Shown here: in pieces, positions 12,250-23,664 of the stretch
How the letters are laid out: each line of letters opens with the position of its first letter
Position numbering within the stretch: position 1 is the first letter of the stretch
Assembly (NCBI GenBank): GCA_015680685.1
Contig: MNCI01030164.1
Location: forward strand, 68,841 to 132,840
Source: Gnetum montanum
Lineage: Eukaryota > Streptophyta > Gnetopsida > Gnetales > Gnetaceae
DNA: 64,000 nt
Direction of reading: 5' to 3'
Notes under the pieces: generated by a model
Database searches by the model: none
Told to the model about the DNA's origin: nothing
Seen by the model: the letters and a program-made list of their open reading frames with translations, nothing else
Translations under genes and position numbers: made by a program

Positions 12250-13260
12250 CCTTTTTAAAATATTTTAACAATAAAAATCATTATTATAGAAAATTATAGC
12301 CAATTTACACAAGATTTCTCCATATTTAAAATATTTTCGCTAGACTTTTACTTGTTTTAATAATTTATGATCCTTTCTAGTAGATTTTTGCTTATTTTAG
12401 TAATTTATGACCTATGTTTTCTAAATTTTAACTTATTTAAATAATTCATACCCTATTTTTGCTAGTTTTTACCTTATTTTGATCATAAATCCACTTTAGC
12501 AAATGAATATTATTAATATTATTTTTGACCATGTTTGACCTTTTTTGGCCATCTTCTAAATCAATTGATATCATTTGGTATCATTCAACATCATTTTGAA
12601 TTATTTCAATATCATTTAATGTCATTCAACATTATTTGATAACATTTTTTTATCATTTTGACATAATTTGGTGTCATTTGACATTAGTAGACATCATTTT
12701 GCATCATTTTGACATCATTTGATGCCATTTGACATTATTTTGCACCATTTTGACATCACTCAATATATTTGACATTATTTGATATCATTTTGCAATTATT
12801 TGACATCATTCAACATCATTCGATGTTATTTTTTGCATCATTTTGACTTCATTTGGTATCATTTGACATCATTTCACCTTGTTTAACATCATTTGGCCTT
12901 ATTTTATCTCATTTTGACATTATTTGACCTTGTTTCACCTTTTTCTATCATCATTTGACATCATTTCATGTTATTTGGTAGCATTTAGGGATCATTCAAC
13001 CTCATGTTACATGGTTTTGACCTTGTTTGGTCCTTACTCCACATCATTCAACATGATTTGGCCCTTTTTCCAATTTATTTCACTTCAATATACCTTCTTT
13101 GATCTTATTTTACTATGTTATGATCTTCCTTAGCTTTATTTTTCCTTTTTCTACTCCATTTTGATCCTGTTAGACTATGTTATGCCTTGTTATTGTAATA
13201 TTTTGCTCTATTTTAGCATTTTTTTCACAATTATTCAATAAATATGTCAATTAATACATT
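12250..13260 (+). repeat. Cryptically simple leader of element C (TTTGACATCA-type repeats)
   Basis: From about 12570 to 12960 the sequence is built from dozens of imperfect copies of CATTTGACATCATTTTG. Flanking 12330-12480 holds several imperfect copies of a 40-bp unit ending TAATTTATGACC. The inverted partner is 44590-45050, where the complement (AAGGTCAAAACAAGGTAAAA) appears. It has no credible coding frame and probably is the untranslated leader of the element. Confidence 0.5.
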
Positions 13261-13299
13261 TTTTAACATGAAGAATTAAATCATGGATACATGGACATA

Positions 13300-13800
13300 A
13301 TTTGACTAACCTTTAAGCCTGAATGATCCTTATGGTGATGTTGAATGGTCAATCGACCTTGAATTCCTAGATCTTGAGCCTAGGAGGCTATTTGAAAACA
13401 TAGGCTCAATAGAAAAGTCTCTAGAATGGTCCAATTACATATTCAAAACTCTTGATTTGGAGGTTTGGGACATTATGAAGGCTTCTCTAGTTGAAAGTGC
13501 TATTTCAACCCACAATGGTTAAGGAGAAAACACTAATATTAATTTCCTCACTAGAATTCCAAATGGTCCAAGACATCACCAAGGCACTTTAGATAATATT
13601 AAAGTCTTTTCCTAGTTATACAAAGAGATGCAAGGACTTCACCCACATTTAATAAAACATAATATCATGCTTGACTAATATCAAACCTATTAAATAAAAG
13701 GTGCATAAGATCATACTAGACTTAACCCTAGCATCTTGTGATGAGATTAAGAGGCTCTATTAAGTTGGTTTCATCTAATCCTTTGATTACATAGATTGGT
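13300..13800 (+). other. Gag-side remnant of element C
   Basis: No domain is recognisable. The stretch 13300-13560 is the inverted counterpart of 44320-44540 in the deleted copy, so it belongs to the element upstream of pol. It is too decayed for a product. Confidence 0.35.
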
Positions 13801-13825
13801 AACTAACATAGTGATATTCCATAAA

Positions 13826-14800
13826 AAATATGAATATTCATATCTATATTGATTTCTATGACCTAAACAAGGTAACTATTCAAGATGATTTTCCTTTATC
13901 TAGTATTAATCAACTTATCAATATAATGATTGGACATGCCTTATTATCCTTTAGGAATAAGTTCTCAATATATAACCAAGTTAGGATTAACCTAGAGCAT
14001 CAACTATGAACAACCTTCATGACCCCTTAGAGAACCTTCTGTTACATAATGATGTCATTCAATCTAAAGAACATTGGGACAATCTATAAATGAGTCATGA
14101 CTTACATCTTCAGTTACTATATGCTAAGCTTACTTAATGACTATGTTGATGATATAGCCATAAAGTCCAAGATGGACAACAATCAATCAAATGACCTAAA
14201 CTTGGTTCTTCAATGTTTCCTAAATTATGAGCTAAGACTTAGTCCTAAGAAGTATGTCTTCAATGTTAAAACTGAAAAAATTCTTGGTTTCATAGTATCC
14301 AAGGTAGAGATACATGTTGATCTCGATAAGGTTACAATCATAAGAGATTTTTCAATACTTAGAAACCTTAAGGAACTATGAGGTTTACAAGGTAGATTGC
14401 AATTTATTCATAATTTCATCTTGAGGCTCATGAATCAGCTCATATAACACTTTCTCAAGAAGAAAGTTCATTATGAGTGGCTTAACCAATGCTAAGAATC
14501 ATTTGATAGTATCAAGAAAGAGTAGATCCAATTGCCTATTGTGTATTCCCCTTAGAATGATGAATCTTTCTACATCTACCTTGCAATTTCTAAAATATCC
14601 ATAGCCTCTTAAATCTATCAAAAATGAGATGATGCAGCAAAGTTACCTATCTACTACTTGAACCATGCATTGGTAGATTATGAGATCCAATACACTGAGG
14701 TTTAGAAGCATTGCCTAGGAAAAGTCTTATCTTTAAACAAATGTAGATGCTATCTTTTTAATGGCCAAGTCAACATCATATTCAAGGACAACATACTAAG
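13826..14800 (+). pseudogene. Reverse transcriptase and first RNase H region of element C
   Basis: A decayed Ty3/gypsy RT. The upstream finger block reads IDFYDLNKVTIQDDFPL at about 13845-13900. The catalytic motif YVDDIAIKSK lies at about 14140-14175 and both aspartates are kept. SPKKYVFNVKTEKILGFIVS follows at about 14235-14300, then DLDKVTIIRDF and NLKEL (14325-14380). After a TGA stop the frame continues GLQGRLQFIHNF, which leads to the RNase H connection. The order and spacing are those of plant Tat elements. At least ten stops make it dead. Confidence 0.85.
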
Positions 14801-14807
14801 AGCCATA

Positions 14808-15557
14808 ATGATTAATATCTATGATAGTAGTCATATAGCATGGTGGAAGACCATAACAACTAAGTTTGATCTACATTACATCTTCCAAGCCTCAATAAAG
14901 GATCAAGTTATATCCATACAACTTATCATTTTCCCAATTGAGGACAACATATCCATAGATCCAAAATTCCTTGATGAGCATGTTAACATTATTAACATGG
15001 TACCTGAAGGATATGAGGCCATCATGCACTTTGCTGGAGCTTCAACTACACATGAAGTAAGTGTAACTATTGTCATAACATTATCCTCTAATGAGATCCA
15101 ATCTTTTGCTTTTCATTTTCAATTTCCATGGACTAACAATGTAGTAGAATACAAAGGATTAATCATAGAAATAATGATATCTTTTAACCATGGAATTACA
15201 TGTTTAATGATAGAAGGTGATTTGTAATGAGTGGTCAACCAAATGACTAAAATCTATGCATGCAAAGCTAAACACCTATAACCTAACTATGATTTAGCCA
15301 AAACACTCATGCTACAACTTATAGATATTCATATCCAACATATCCTCCAAGCCAATAACACCTTCACTGATACCATTGCCACCATAGTCCTAAGTATGAT
15401 GTCTGATCTACTTAGAAAGTTTCCTTTCTTGATGGAAAATTATGCTCTTTTCATTACGCAGAACACTCAAAATACGTCTATAGCCATTATTGACAATGTT
15501 CCTCAAAATGAGTGGTATGATGGCATCAAGTTCTATCTCATGCATGGTGAACCTTAA
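14808..15557 (+). pseudogene. Second RNase H-like domain of element C
   Basis: The frame reads MHFAGAS at about 15025, then FAFHFQFPWTNNVVEYKGLI at about 15105-15165, then GITCLMIEGDL up to 15227. After two stops comes VVNQMTKIYACKAKHL. This is the RNase H-like order: first acidic strand, TNN-EY helix, GDS-type strand, then the N-D tail near 15340 (ANNTFTDTIA). The first aspartate position reads A in FAGAS, so the site may already be lost. A second RNase H downstream of RT marks the Tat lineage. Confidence 0.7.
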
Positions 15558-15679
15558 TAAAACCTAACTACCCATGTAAATGATTCATATAATACAACAT
15601 TGTATCTAATATCACATTATCTCAAAGGTCCTATGATGATGTATTATTAGCATGTGTAAGTAACGTAGAAGTTCATAAG

Positions 15680-16330
15680 CTCCTACAATAAGTACATGAT
15701 GGCATATGTGAAGGACATATAGGACCTAGGTCCATGACCACAAAGATTAGATGCTTAGGATACTATTAGTCCTATATGAAAAGTGACTACCTGTAGAAGG
15801 TAAAGACTTATGATATTTGTCAAGGGTACAACAACCTAATACATGTGCCACCAACTAAGTTACATACCACTTAGACCACATGGTCATTCCAACAATGGGG
15901 ACTCAATACAATCAAACCGATAAATCCTAAATCCTTTGCAAGGTATAGCTTCATGATCACTAGAACCAAGTATTTCATAAACTACATTGAAGATATTTCT
16001 TTGAGGAAAAAAATGACACAAAAAGTTTGTAAATTGTATTAGATAACATGGTATTCCATTTTGGCCTACCTTTAATAATATTCATAGATAACATACCATA
16101 GTTTAGTATCCAAGAGATGCAAACCTTTTGTCTACAATTAAACATTTAGCATTTATTTTCATCACCCTATTATCCACAAGCCAATGATCAAGTTAAAGCT
16201 AGTAACCCTACTATCAAAAATCTCCTTAAGAAGATTTTTAAGTAATGGTAAACAAAAATGGCATGAATAACTCTTTTATTCACTTTTTATTTATAGGATA
16301 ACCTTAGAAAAATAATTAGTGTCAGCCTAT
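15680..16330 (+). pseudogene. Integrase of element C
   Basis: The zinc-binding start is visible as HDGICEGHIGPRSMTTKIRC (about 15690-15750), followed by LGYY and YDICQGYNN (about 15810-15830) with one cysteine of the pair left. The core continues with WGLNTIKPINPKSFARYS (about 15895-15950), matching the WG-D-G block; the expected aspartate reads N. Later fragments are broken by many stops. Confidence 0.65.
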
Positions 16331-16479
16331 ATAGCCTAGTTTATAAACCTAAAGCTAATTTACCAATTGAATTGTAGATTCCATTCTTAAGGGTACCTTT
16401 GCCTAACTTCATCAATGATGAAGAGAATAAAGAGTTACATACCATGGACCTTAACTCAGTGAAGGAACAACAAATAGAA

Positions 16480-17837
16480 ATACTTGCCAATATTTAGTGA
16501 TATCAAAATAAGTAGAAACAATAGCATCATCATGATCTAAATAGAAAGAAAGTTAAGAAATGAGACCTTGTTCTCAGGGCTATTCAAAAACATGTGGATA
16601 AATTCTCAACAAATTGGTAAAAACATTTCTTAGTTACCAAAGCTTATTGTAATGGAGCATTTAGACTAGCATACATGAATGGAAATCAATTGACTTATCT
16701 AATATACTATTTCTATCTCAATCCTTATTAGATCTAACATTTACCTATTTGCATGTCACCTTTGTTTAACTTTGTTTATAGCTTTTGATGAATGATTAAC
16801 AATGATGACCCAAGTGGCCTACAACAAGTGAGCATGCATAACCTTTTATCTCTTTTTTGTTGTTCAAAAGACTATAAACCTTGTATAAATCATTAAACAA
16901 GATACAAAGTTATCATGTTTTATCAATCATAACCTATGATGGACTATATTTGCTTGTAACCTCACGTAACCTTTTGTAAATGCATGTATTCTTTTACTTG
17001 TTTGATTATCCTATTAGAGTTGTCCTTGCAAGATAGGCCCAAATTCATCATAGTAGTATGATTAATTATAAAGATAAGTTACCATTTGATCTCAATATAT
17101 ACGATTTAGTTAGCTTATTTGATCTTGTCAGTAGTACTTATCTCACATCATCTCTATTACCCCTCTTGAGCCATAACCCCATAATCAAATTGTACCATTC
17201 CTTATCCTACTATCAATGAAAACCTATATTTGACACTCATGAACTATGGCCATGTGGCATCTCCTTCAACATGCTTTGCCAACCAAGTTCACTAAATGTA
17301 ATACATCTTGTTTAGTAAGAAAATGAAAGTTTAACCATGGCAATTAATCCTAATGAATATTTTACTCCCACAAATAAATGGGAGGAAAATGACAAGAAAT
17401 CCAAAATTCTAATGAATATTTAAGCCAAGAAAAATCAATGAATCTCAAAAAAATGGAGAAAAAAAATCCAAGTAACTAAAGAAGCCCATGAATGGAGTGT
17501 TGGCTCCTCTAAAACATCATCAAGTAACTAGTAGTTTGGTCATAAGGCAAGAATACCTCTTCAACTAGTACACATGTCACTATCCCATAGCCATGATGTC
17601 AACACATGTGGCATTCTTCATTAGTCTATTTGACTATTCTCTAATAGTCAAATGTAGCCATTATATTAATCTAAACTTGCATCATCCCATGTTAATCTCA
17701 CTTCATCATTGTTAGCACTCTTTGGCATGATTCAAAAGTTATTGAAAGAAGTATCAAGAGGGAGTGCTAGTGATGAGCTTACGATGGTGTTTCATATTTT
17801 TTATTGATGTCACTTAGGTTAATCCTTAAAAAATCAA
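16480..17837. other. 3' untranslated part of element C
   Basis: There is no protein-like frame. Bases 16770-17850 align, inverted, with 43091-44180 in the deleted C-like copy. Examples are the block around TATGGCCATGTGGCATCT (17246) and the block before the PPT. Confidence 0.5.
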
Positions 17838-17851
17838 CAAAGAGGGACCAA
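17838..17851 (+). promoter_or_regulatory. PPT of element C
   Basis: CAAAGAGGGACCAA lies directly before TGAAATACCTC (17852). The inverted partner reads CAAAGAGGGGCAAA before TGAAACATCCC (complement of 43080-43105). Purine richness plus the adjacent TG supports a polypurine tract at the 3' LTR edge. Confidence 0.6.
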
Positions 17852-18500
17852 TGAAATACCTCAAGAAAATTTAATATGCCCATTAAAAGGCTCGATAACC
17901 AAAATCTACATTGTAATTTGATATGAATTCAAGGGTAAGAATAGTTATCTTCTTTTCCCATTAAAAGTCCTACCTTGTAGCCTTGGTTTTGTAAAGTTTT
18001 GGGTCATTTTTAAAATGAAAAAATGGAATTTATAGCTCACATTCTAGGAATTTCATTTATAACAATGTATGAAAACCAAAAATGTTGAAAAATTTTAGTC
18101 TCACATGCTACACATTGCAATCCCACAAACTATGGTAGTATGTGGAATAGCATGTGGAACTTGGATGCTTCATCCATATGCTACACTTATGATCCAAAAC
18201 ATCATGTAACACTCCAATGAGTGTATGGAACTATAATGGATGCCAACACAAAAAATTCTAAGCCTATTTAAACTAGATTTGATGTTATTTTAAGGAATAT
18301 TGACAAATCACATGTTAATAAGAAATAGTAGAGCATCGTAAAATATTTTTTGCAACCTTTATAATGCTAATTCCTAAGTGTAGAATGGATAGCAACATTC
18401 TTTGTGCAAATCAAATGGAAGGCTAATGTAGATCTTATGTAGAGCACACTCTCAAGGCATGATCTAGATACACTATTCCATATCAATAAAGCATTATTTT
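17852..18500 (+). repeat. 3' LTR of element C (right edge not found)
   Basis: It begins TGAAATACCTC after the PPT and aligns, inverted, with the LTRs ending at 43090 and 59085. Its later part resembles 11000-11900. It is cut or blurred before the hairpin repeats at 18542. Confidence 0.5.
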
Positions 18501-18541
18501 CTTTCTCTTTCTATACTTTCTCTATTATTTCCTTGACACAA

Positions 18542-18647
18542 AATGTCAAATGATACATATATTTGACATTTGGTATATTTCCTTCTTTATGCATAATGTC
18601 AAATGATACATAGATTTGACATTTGGTACATTCCCTTCTTTCTACAT
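18542..18647. repeat. Two tandem 53-bp units, each with a perfect 10-bp hairpin
   Basis: The unit starting at 18542 repeats at 18595. Each contains AATGTCAAAT, nine spacer bases, then ATTTGACATT, a perfect inverted repeat. The units are nearly identical although the surroundings are heavily decayed. Confidence 0.75.
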
Positions 18648-18903
18648 TGGATTGTCTTCTTAGGCTCTCAAAGCCATGATTTGTACCTTCTAAACCATCT
18701 ATTTTGAGCAATATTATATACAAAATTACATATAAATTTTTCAGTTTTTTCTTTGCCAAATTTCTTACATATTTTTTGCATTTTGTGATTTATTCTTAAG
18801 TCTTGTGCCAAAACATAATTTTTGCATGTTGTAATTTACTTTCATTTATGCATTCAGTAACAAATTTCCTAAGTTCTTAAGTGATCAAAAAGACCACTTA
18901 AGG

Positions 18904-19335
18904 TGCTTCATAAATTAAATTTTTCTTGTCCACGATATTGAGTATTTAATATCAAAGTTGTGATATTGGATCCCTGATATCAAGGCATAAGCTATAATGT
19001 CACGTATATGATATCACAGATGTGTGAAGGCCTATAAATACAACACTTAGGCATACTATCCACACATAGTTTCATTTCACACTTAGCGAAATTCCATTAG
19101 TGTTTTTTCTTACTTTTAGCACTTAGCACTTAAGATTATATGCTCGCTATGTGATGTTTAGTAATTGTATAGAGTCTTTATTCGAGTGGAACATACTTGG
19201 ACACATTTCATGCATGAAAATAAAGATCAAGATTACTCTACATGATTGAAGCATCACTTAGTCTTTATTCAAGTGGAACATACTTGGACACATTTCATGC
19301 ATGAAAATAAAGATCAAGATTACTCTACATGATGT
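18904..19335 (+). repeat. B-type LTR fragment, plus orientation
   Basis: GATATTGAGTATTTAATATC (about 18938) and the following block match the reverse complement of the element B LTRs. CCTATAAATACAACACTT (19031-19048) is a TATA-type promoter core also present in the solo LTR (about 3512). The right end is lost at the junction with the element E LTR at 19336. Confidence 0.65.
19173..19333 (+). repeat. 87-bp tandem duplication inside the LTR fragment
   Basis: AGTCTTTATTCGAGTGGAAC and the next 54 bases (19173-19246) recur at 19260-19333 with a single G/A difference. The period is 87 bp. Other family LTRs (34738, 40695, 3310) have this block once. Confidence 0.85.
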
Positions 19336-20527
19336 TGAGTGAATTTCCATGAACACTTGTAGACATTTTTATGTTTAAGAAATATAAAAGGGATTATAAC
19401 ACATATGATATAGTTAGAAACTCATGTTTCCATAGTGAAAGAGATGAAGAAATATTTAACATTTTATATTTTATAATTGTTATGGATTTTATAATTATAA
19501 GAACAAAATGATAATATACATACATGCATTGCAATCCATCTTGGGGATAGGTGTAATGCTCATATTATGATCTCTTTTTGGGACAAGTGTAACATCACAC
19601 ACAAGATGCAAACAAAATGGCTCTTAGTCATAACCCTAAAGGCCCATGACAATGATGGAAAATTATGAATTTCTTGGATAATTACAAATCATCATAGCTT
19701 ATGAAAATGATAAATAAAGAAATATTTTAATTTTTTCATATTTTATAATATTTTTAGTATTTTAATATTTAAATATCAATGGTAAAAATGAGGAAAACCC
19801 ATAAGCTTTATTCATCATGCAAACACTCAACTCAACATCAACCAAGTAGTCTTAGCCTAGATAAGTATGGTAGCACTGTAATAGAGTCTAGCCTCACTTG
19901 TAAAAGAGATGACTCAAAACACATATAAAATAGGAAAATAATTACTTACCCAAGGGAGGAAGAGGTCTTCACATAAAATGGACACCAAAAGTTAAAATTA
20001 ATGGCTTGAAATCAAGCTATCTCATATAAGAGATTATATGAAGTATTTATAGTTTTTACAACACAACAATAGGGGTTCATTAATATCAAGACATTAGTAG
20101 AGGCCCATTAGCATAGCCAAAACATCCCAAGAATATACCAAAGAAGGCAAGTAAGAAAAATATCTAACCTAGGTCACTAAGGAGGATGTGTTAAAACCCC
20201 TACACTAATGCAAGGGGTGCATTGATGTAGGGTAGTTAGGTCACCACTACCTCACATAATTTATTCACATTATTCAAATGAAATCTTGGATATCAAGGAA
20301 CACACTGAAAGCTTCCAAAGGTCTTTTTGCAAGCTTAGAAATATTTAAAGCCCAAAACATGCATGAATTCTATAAGTGTAAAATGGAAGGCCATGATGCA
20401 AACTAGGGAGGTAGAAACCTAAACCATGCATGCAAAAAAAAAAAATCCATAAACATAGTGTACATGAAATACATCTTGAATTTAGGATGTTTAATTAACT
20501 TATAAAATGCCACTAGATAGCATACCA
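19336..20527 (-). repeat. 3' LTR of element E
   Basis: About 1.19 kb align in direct orientation with 59945-61116. On the minus strand the LTR begins TGGTATGCTATC at 20527 and carries a TATA-type CTATAAATACTT near 20055. Its last 80 bases or so, present in the second copy at 59862-59945, are missing where it meets the B-type LTR fragment. Confidence 0.7.
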
Positions 20528-20541
20528 TTCCCTCATGACTA
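20528..20541 (-). promoter_or_regulatory. PPT of element E
   Basis: The minus strand reads TAGTCATGAGGGAA immediately before the LTR start TGGTATGC. It resembles the AGTCATGGGGG tract of element A with two changes. Confidence 0.55.
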
Positions 20542-20559
20542 GGTTAAGATAGTTTCATA

Positions 20560-20989
20560 TCTTTAACACTCAAAATACAAATTTGAAATTAGACATATGA
20601 GATGATTAATGTGGAGGAATATAACTAGATAGAATTATAGACCATGATTATATTATAATACAATACAAGCCATCTTATCAAAAAGCATCAAGGGATGGTG
20701 GTTAAGAGAAGCAGGCCCCTTACATGCCTACTTGATATGACAAAAAGATTAAATAGTTGTGTGTGGACATATTAAATCTCCTAAGTTGTGCTTCTAATTT
20801 TATCACCCTCACTCAAAGTTGTTGGTTCTATTCATGCATCAACCCCTACTAATACAAGAGTACTTATTACCATTTATTAGCATTCGGCTAGAATTTCTTG
20901 TAATTTCTTTCCATATATAAGAGCTCATAATGGACATGACCAATTCAACCTCTGCTCTATGAAGTTTCTCTTCTCACTCTATGTGTAAT
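20560..20989. other. No gene seen, 3' region of element E
   Basis: AT-rich sequence between the PPT and the coiled-coil frame, with no domain recognised. Confidence 0.4.
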
Positions 20990-21480
20990 CAAATTGTAAA
21001 ATTTTTGACCACGTAAAAATACCTCCTCCATTTCACTTACATGTCTTCTTCAACTTGCATGAGTCTTCTCTCGAGGATAATGATAGCTACTTCACGGGAA
21101 AAAAGGAATATGTTTTTCAAGAGGTCCATCCTTTTCTATAGTATTGATTTACTTGCAATCATTTGTCAATGTTTGGCATGCAAGGTATTTAATTTCTCCT
21201 TCACGTCATGCTTATCCCTGACTACACATTCTTTTAATAGAGTTATAATTTTATGTAGCTCATGTATGTTGACATCCCAACTTTCCTACTCAATTAGATG
21301 TATCTTTCTAAGTTTGTTAATTTTCCTAGTAGTCTTATTTTCCAACTCCTACCACAAGATCTGACACTCTTTATTTTTATAAAGGTACTTACCCTGAAAT
21401 TAGATCATAACTTAACTTTCATTTTTAACCATTGTACCTATAGTGAGAAGAAGAGTACCTAGTCTTTCTTTTCTTAACTT
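20990..21480 (-). pseudogene. Decayed coiled-coil ORF of element E
   Basis: One minus frame reads ELENKTTRKINKLRKIHLIE (about 21355-21295), HELHKIITLLKECVVRDKHD (about 21265-21205) and IIILERRLMQVEED (about 21085-21045), broken by TAG, TGA and TAA stops. Spacing of L/I/V and many K/E residues point to a coiled coil. It is in the same strand and place as the coiled-coil frame of element B. I recognise no homologue. Confidence 0.5.
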
Positions 21481-21759
21481 ATTATTTTCCACTCTTTGGA
21501 CTAATGCTTTAACACATTTTGATCTATCACTCCAAGTTATCTTTCATGAACATGGCCTCTTCACTAACCTAGCACACCTAGAATAGTTTAACCTATAGGT
21601 GCTAGATCCACATCTATGGAGTGATGGTAAAAAGTATTTATATGAATAGTTTAATATGTTCTAATTATTGGTGCAACTATCATACCTCAGCCTAGCTTCT
21701 CCACAACTCCTATAGATAAAATGTTTTATCAACATTGATTATCTTCATTTCAGCCTTTA

Positions 21760-22154
21760 TCTAAATGAGGCTATTTTCTACTATATTATTGATGTTCCTT
21801 AACAACTCAATAGACATCTACAATTCTAGATAGACATCTACACTAGGAAATCTAAACTCATGGTTTGATATCTATCCTATAGATGCCAAAAATACAAAAT
21901 GCTTTTTTAAAATCTTGAAACCTCTAGATGCCTCCAAAAAAGTCTTCATAGACCTTGGAACCCCTTAAATTCATCAAAATGAACTAAAAACACCTCCAAA
22001 AATACCAAAACATCCATGAATTATCATCATCAAAAATCAATGTAGGAAGACACAAAAGAATAGGACACACTCATCCAAGTCTCCTTCAAGTGCAAAAACT
22101 TTCAAAACTAACTTGTATGACAAGCATAAGGAAATCAAAAGAGATGTTCCTATA
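21760..22154 (-). repeat. Truncated 3' LTR of chromovirus F
   Basis: Bases 21790-22154 match 26800-27142, including ACATCTACAATTCTAG-type phrases and the run of CATCATCATCAAAAATCAA. The minus-strand start TATAGGAACATC is a changed TGTAGGAACACC. GAAGGGTGGAAGAGATAG next to it is a good PPT. About 600 bp of the LTR are missing at the left. Confidence 0.65.
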
Positions 22155-22219
22155 CTATCTCTTCCACCCTTCAAAATGTGAACTCATGTTAACAAGACAG
22201 TAGGGGTATAAGTTATTCC

Positions 22220-22760
22220 CCAATCAACAAGTTTGATCTCATGGGACCATACAACATCATTAGTGGATTGATCCTTCCAATGAATTAAATATTCATGTCT
22301 CTTAACTCCCCAAGTGTTAGAAATTTTCATCTTCTTAAGTATGATTACCTTCCTATCCATTGAAGGCTTGGACTAATTAATATCCCCCTTCAACTCATTG
22401 ATGCTTCCTTGTATGCTCTCCTCATTAGCTAGTCCATGATAGTGCACAAGATATGAAACGTTAAATAGAAACGACCTATCAACATCATGTGGTAAATCAA
22501 TCTCAAAAGCATTATCATTAATTTTAGCGTTGATTTTGAAAGGCTCTATTTTCATGGCTTTCAATTTAGACCTCTCAACCACTTCTTCTTCAAGTACATC
22601 CAAACCAAGTCACCGACAAAAAAATTAGGCTTCCACTTGCTCTCATTCCTCTTAAGGACTCCCTCTTCAACCTTCTTCTCAAGATTTGATTTTACTTATC
22701 CATGGAGATCATTAATCTCTTACACAAAAGTAGCACTAACTTGAGCTTCATCATCAAACC
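22220..22760 (-). pseudogene. Integrase C-terminus and chromodomain-like tail of element F
   Basis: The minus strand reads ESKWKPNFFVGDLVWMYLKK (about 22660-22600), which is the GDLVxVYL block of gypsy integrases. IEPFKINAKINDNAFEIDLP (about 22550-22490) follows, then FNVSYLVHYHGLANEE (about 22470-22415). After a frameshift comes a chromodomain-like HEYLIHWKDQSTNDVVW (about 22300-22250). Order and motifs match chromovirus integrases. The catalytic core upstream is absent. Confidence 0.75.
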
Positions 22761-23646
22761 TCTTCAAAGTGTCCACCATCTTTGGACAAAACCCATATTT
22801 TACCTCAATGGGATTTTGCCAATAGCAACATGAAAATCCTTATCATGTGAAAACTCAACATCCTTCTTTTTGATGTTAGAAAGTCTCTTACTCATTCTTC
22901 CTCCACTATCAAAATCACAATGTAGGTTACCTTCATGCTATCCATCTATTTCATAGTGATGATAATCAATTTCATCACTACCAATATCCACATCAACATT
23001 AATAATGATCTTCTCATAATGAATACTATCATAACCATAATCATCAATCAAATTACCATTGTTAGTCTTGCTCATACCAACAATGGCATTAAAAGTTACA
23101 TTTCTTTCATCATGCATAACATAACTCAAATCTTCATCATAATTACCATAATGATCATGATGCTCATCATCACAATGAAATAAACCACTATCAAGCTGAA
23201 GTAAAAAAATAGAATCCAACCCACTAGGTTCTACATAAGAGACATTACTATCATCTTTAAGATAAATCTTAGAATCACTTGCCTCTTCATGACTTCTCTT
23301 ATCCATCTTTAGTTCAACTTAATCTTTAACATTTGGATGTCCATTCTTATCAAAGCTTAAAGCTTCAGGATTTCACATAGGAGTCTCCATCTCTAATGGT
23401 TTCTTCACATTTAAGGAATCACCAATAACTTCTATAATCAACTTTGGAGATACCAACTCAAAGGGTAAATTCTCCTCCATGGCTTGAATAGCAAAGTCAT
23501 CACTCAAGCAATCATTCTTTCACATACTTTTGATAGAAGACTCATCTCTCTCCCATGAGATAGCCTCAACTTTTCAAAGAACCTTTGTTCCATTATCACA
23601 AGATGTAGCACAATTACATAAGCAATTAATATCATACCCTCTAGTG
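22761..23646 (-). pseudogene. Acidic linker region of element F
   Basis: The longest open stretch (23306-22938) encodes a D/E/H/Y-rich, low-complexity segment with phrases such as CDDEHHDHYGNYDEDLSYVM. I recognise no domain. It lies where RT should be, between protease and integrase C-terminus. It may be the spacer between protease and RT in this family, left after the RT-integrase deletion. Confidence 0.35.
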
Positions 23647-23664
23647 ATGCTCTTAATCATTCTT

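Larger units (their letters stand above)
10970..18500 (+). mobile_element. Element C: decayed Tat-like Ty3/gypsy retrotransposon
   Basis: A plus-strand element with an LTR-like flank, a long repeat-rich leader, gag remnants, RT, RNase H region, a second RNase H-like domain, integrase and a 3' LTR beginning at 17852 after a PPT. The RT-RNase H-second RNase H-integrase order is typical of the plant Tat lineage. Part of the same family sits inverted at about 41990-45050, where the pol region is missing. The right end is not resolved. Confidence 0.6.

Noticed and set aside
21041-21364. Hydrophobic plus-strand ORF of 107 codons
   Set aside because: Complement of the coiled-coil frame of element E.
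22935-23183. Ile/Thr/Asn-rich plus-strand ORF, mitochondrial-looking
   Set aside because: Complement of the acidic linker of element F; no organellar sequence is recognisable.
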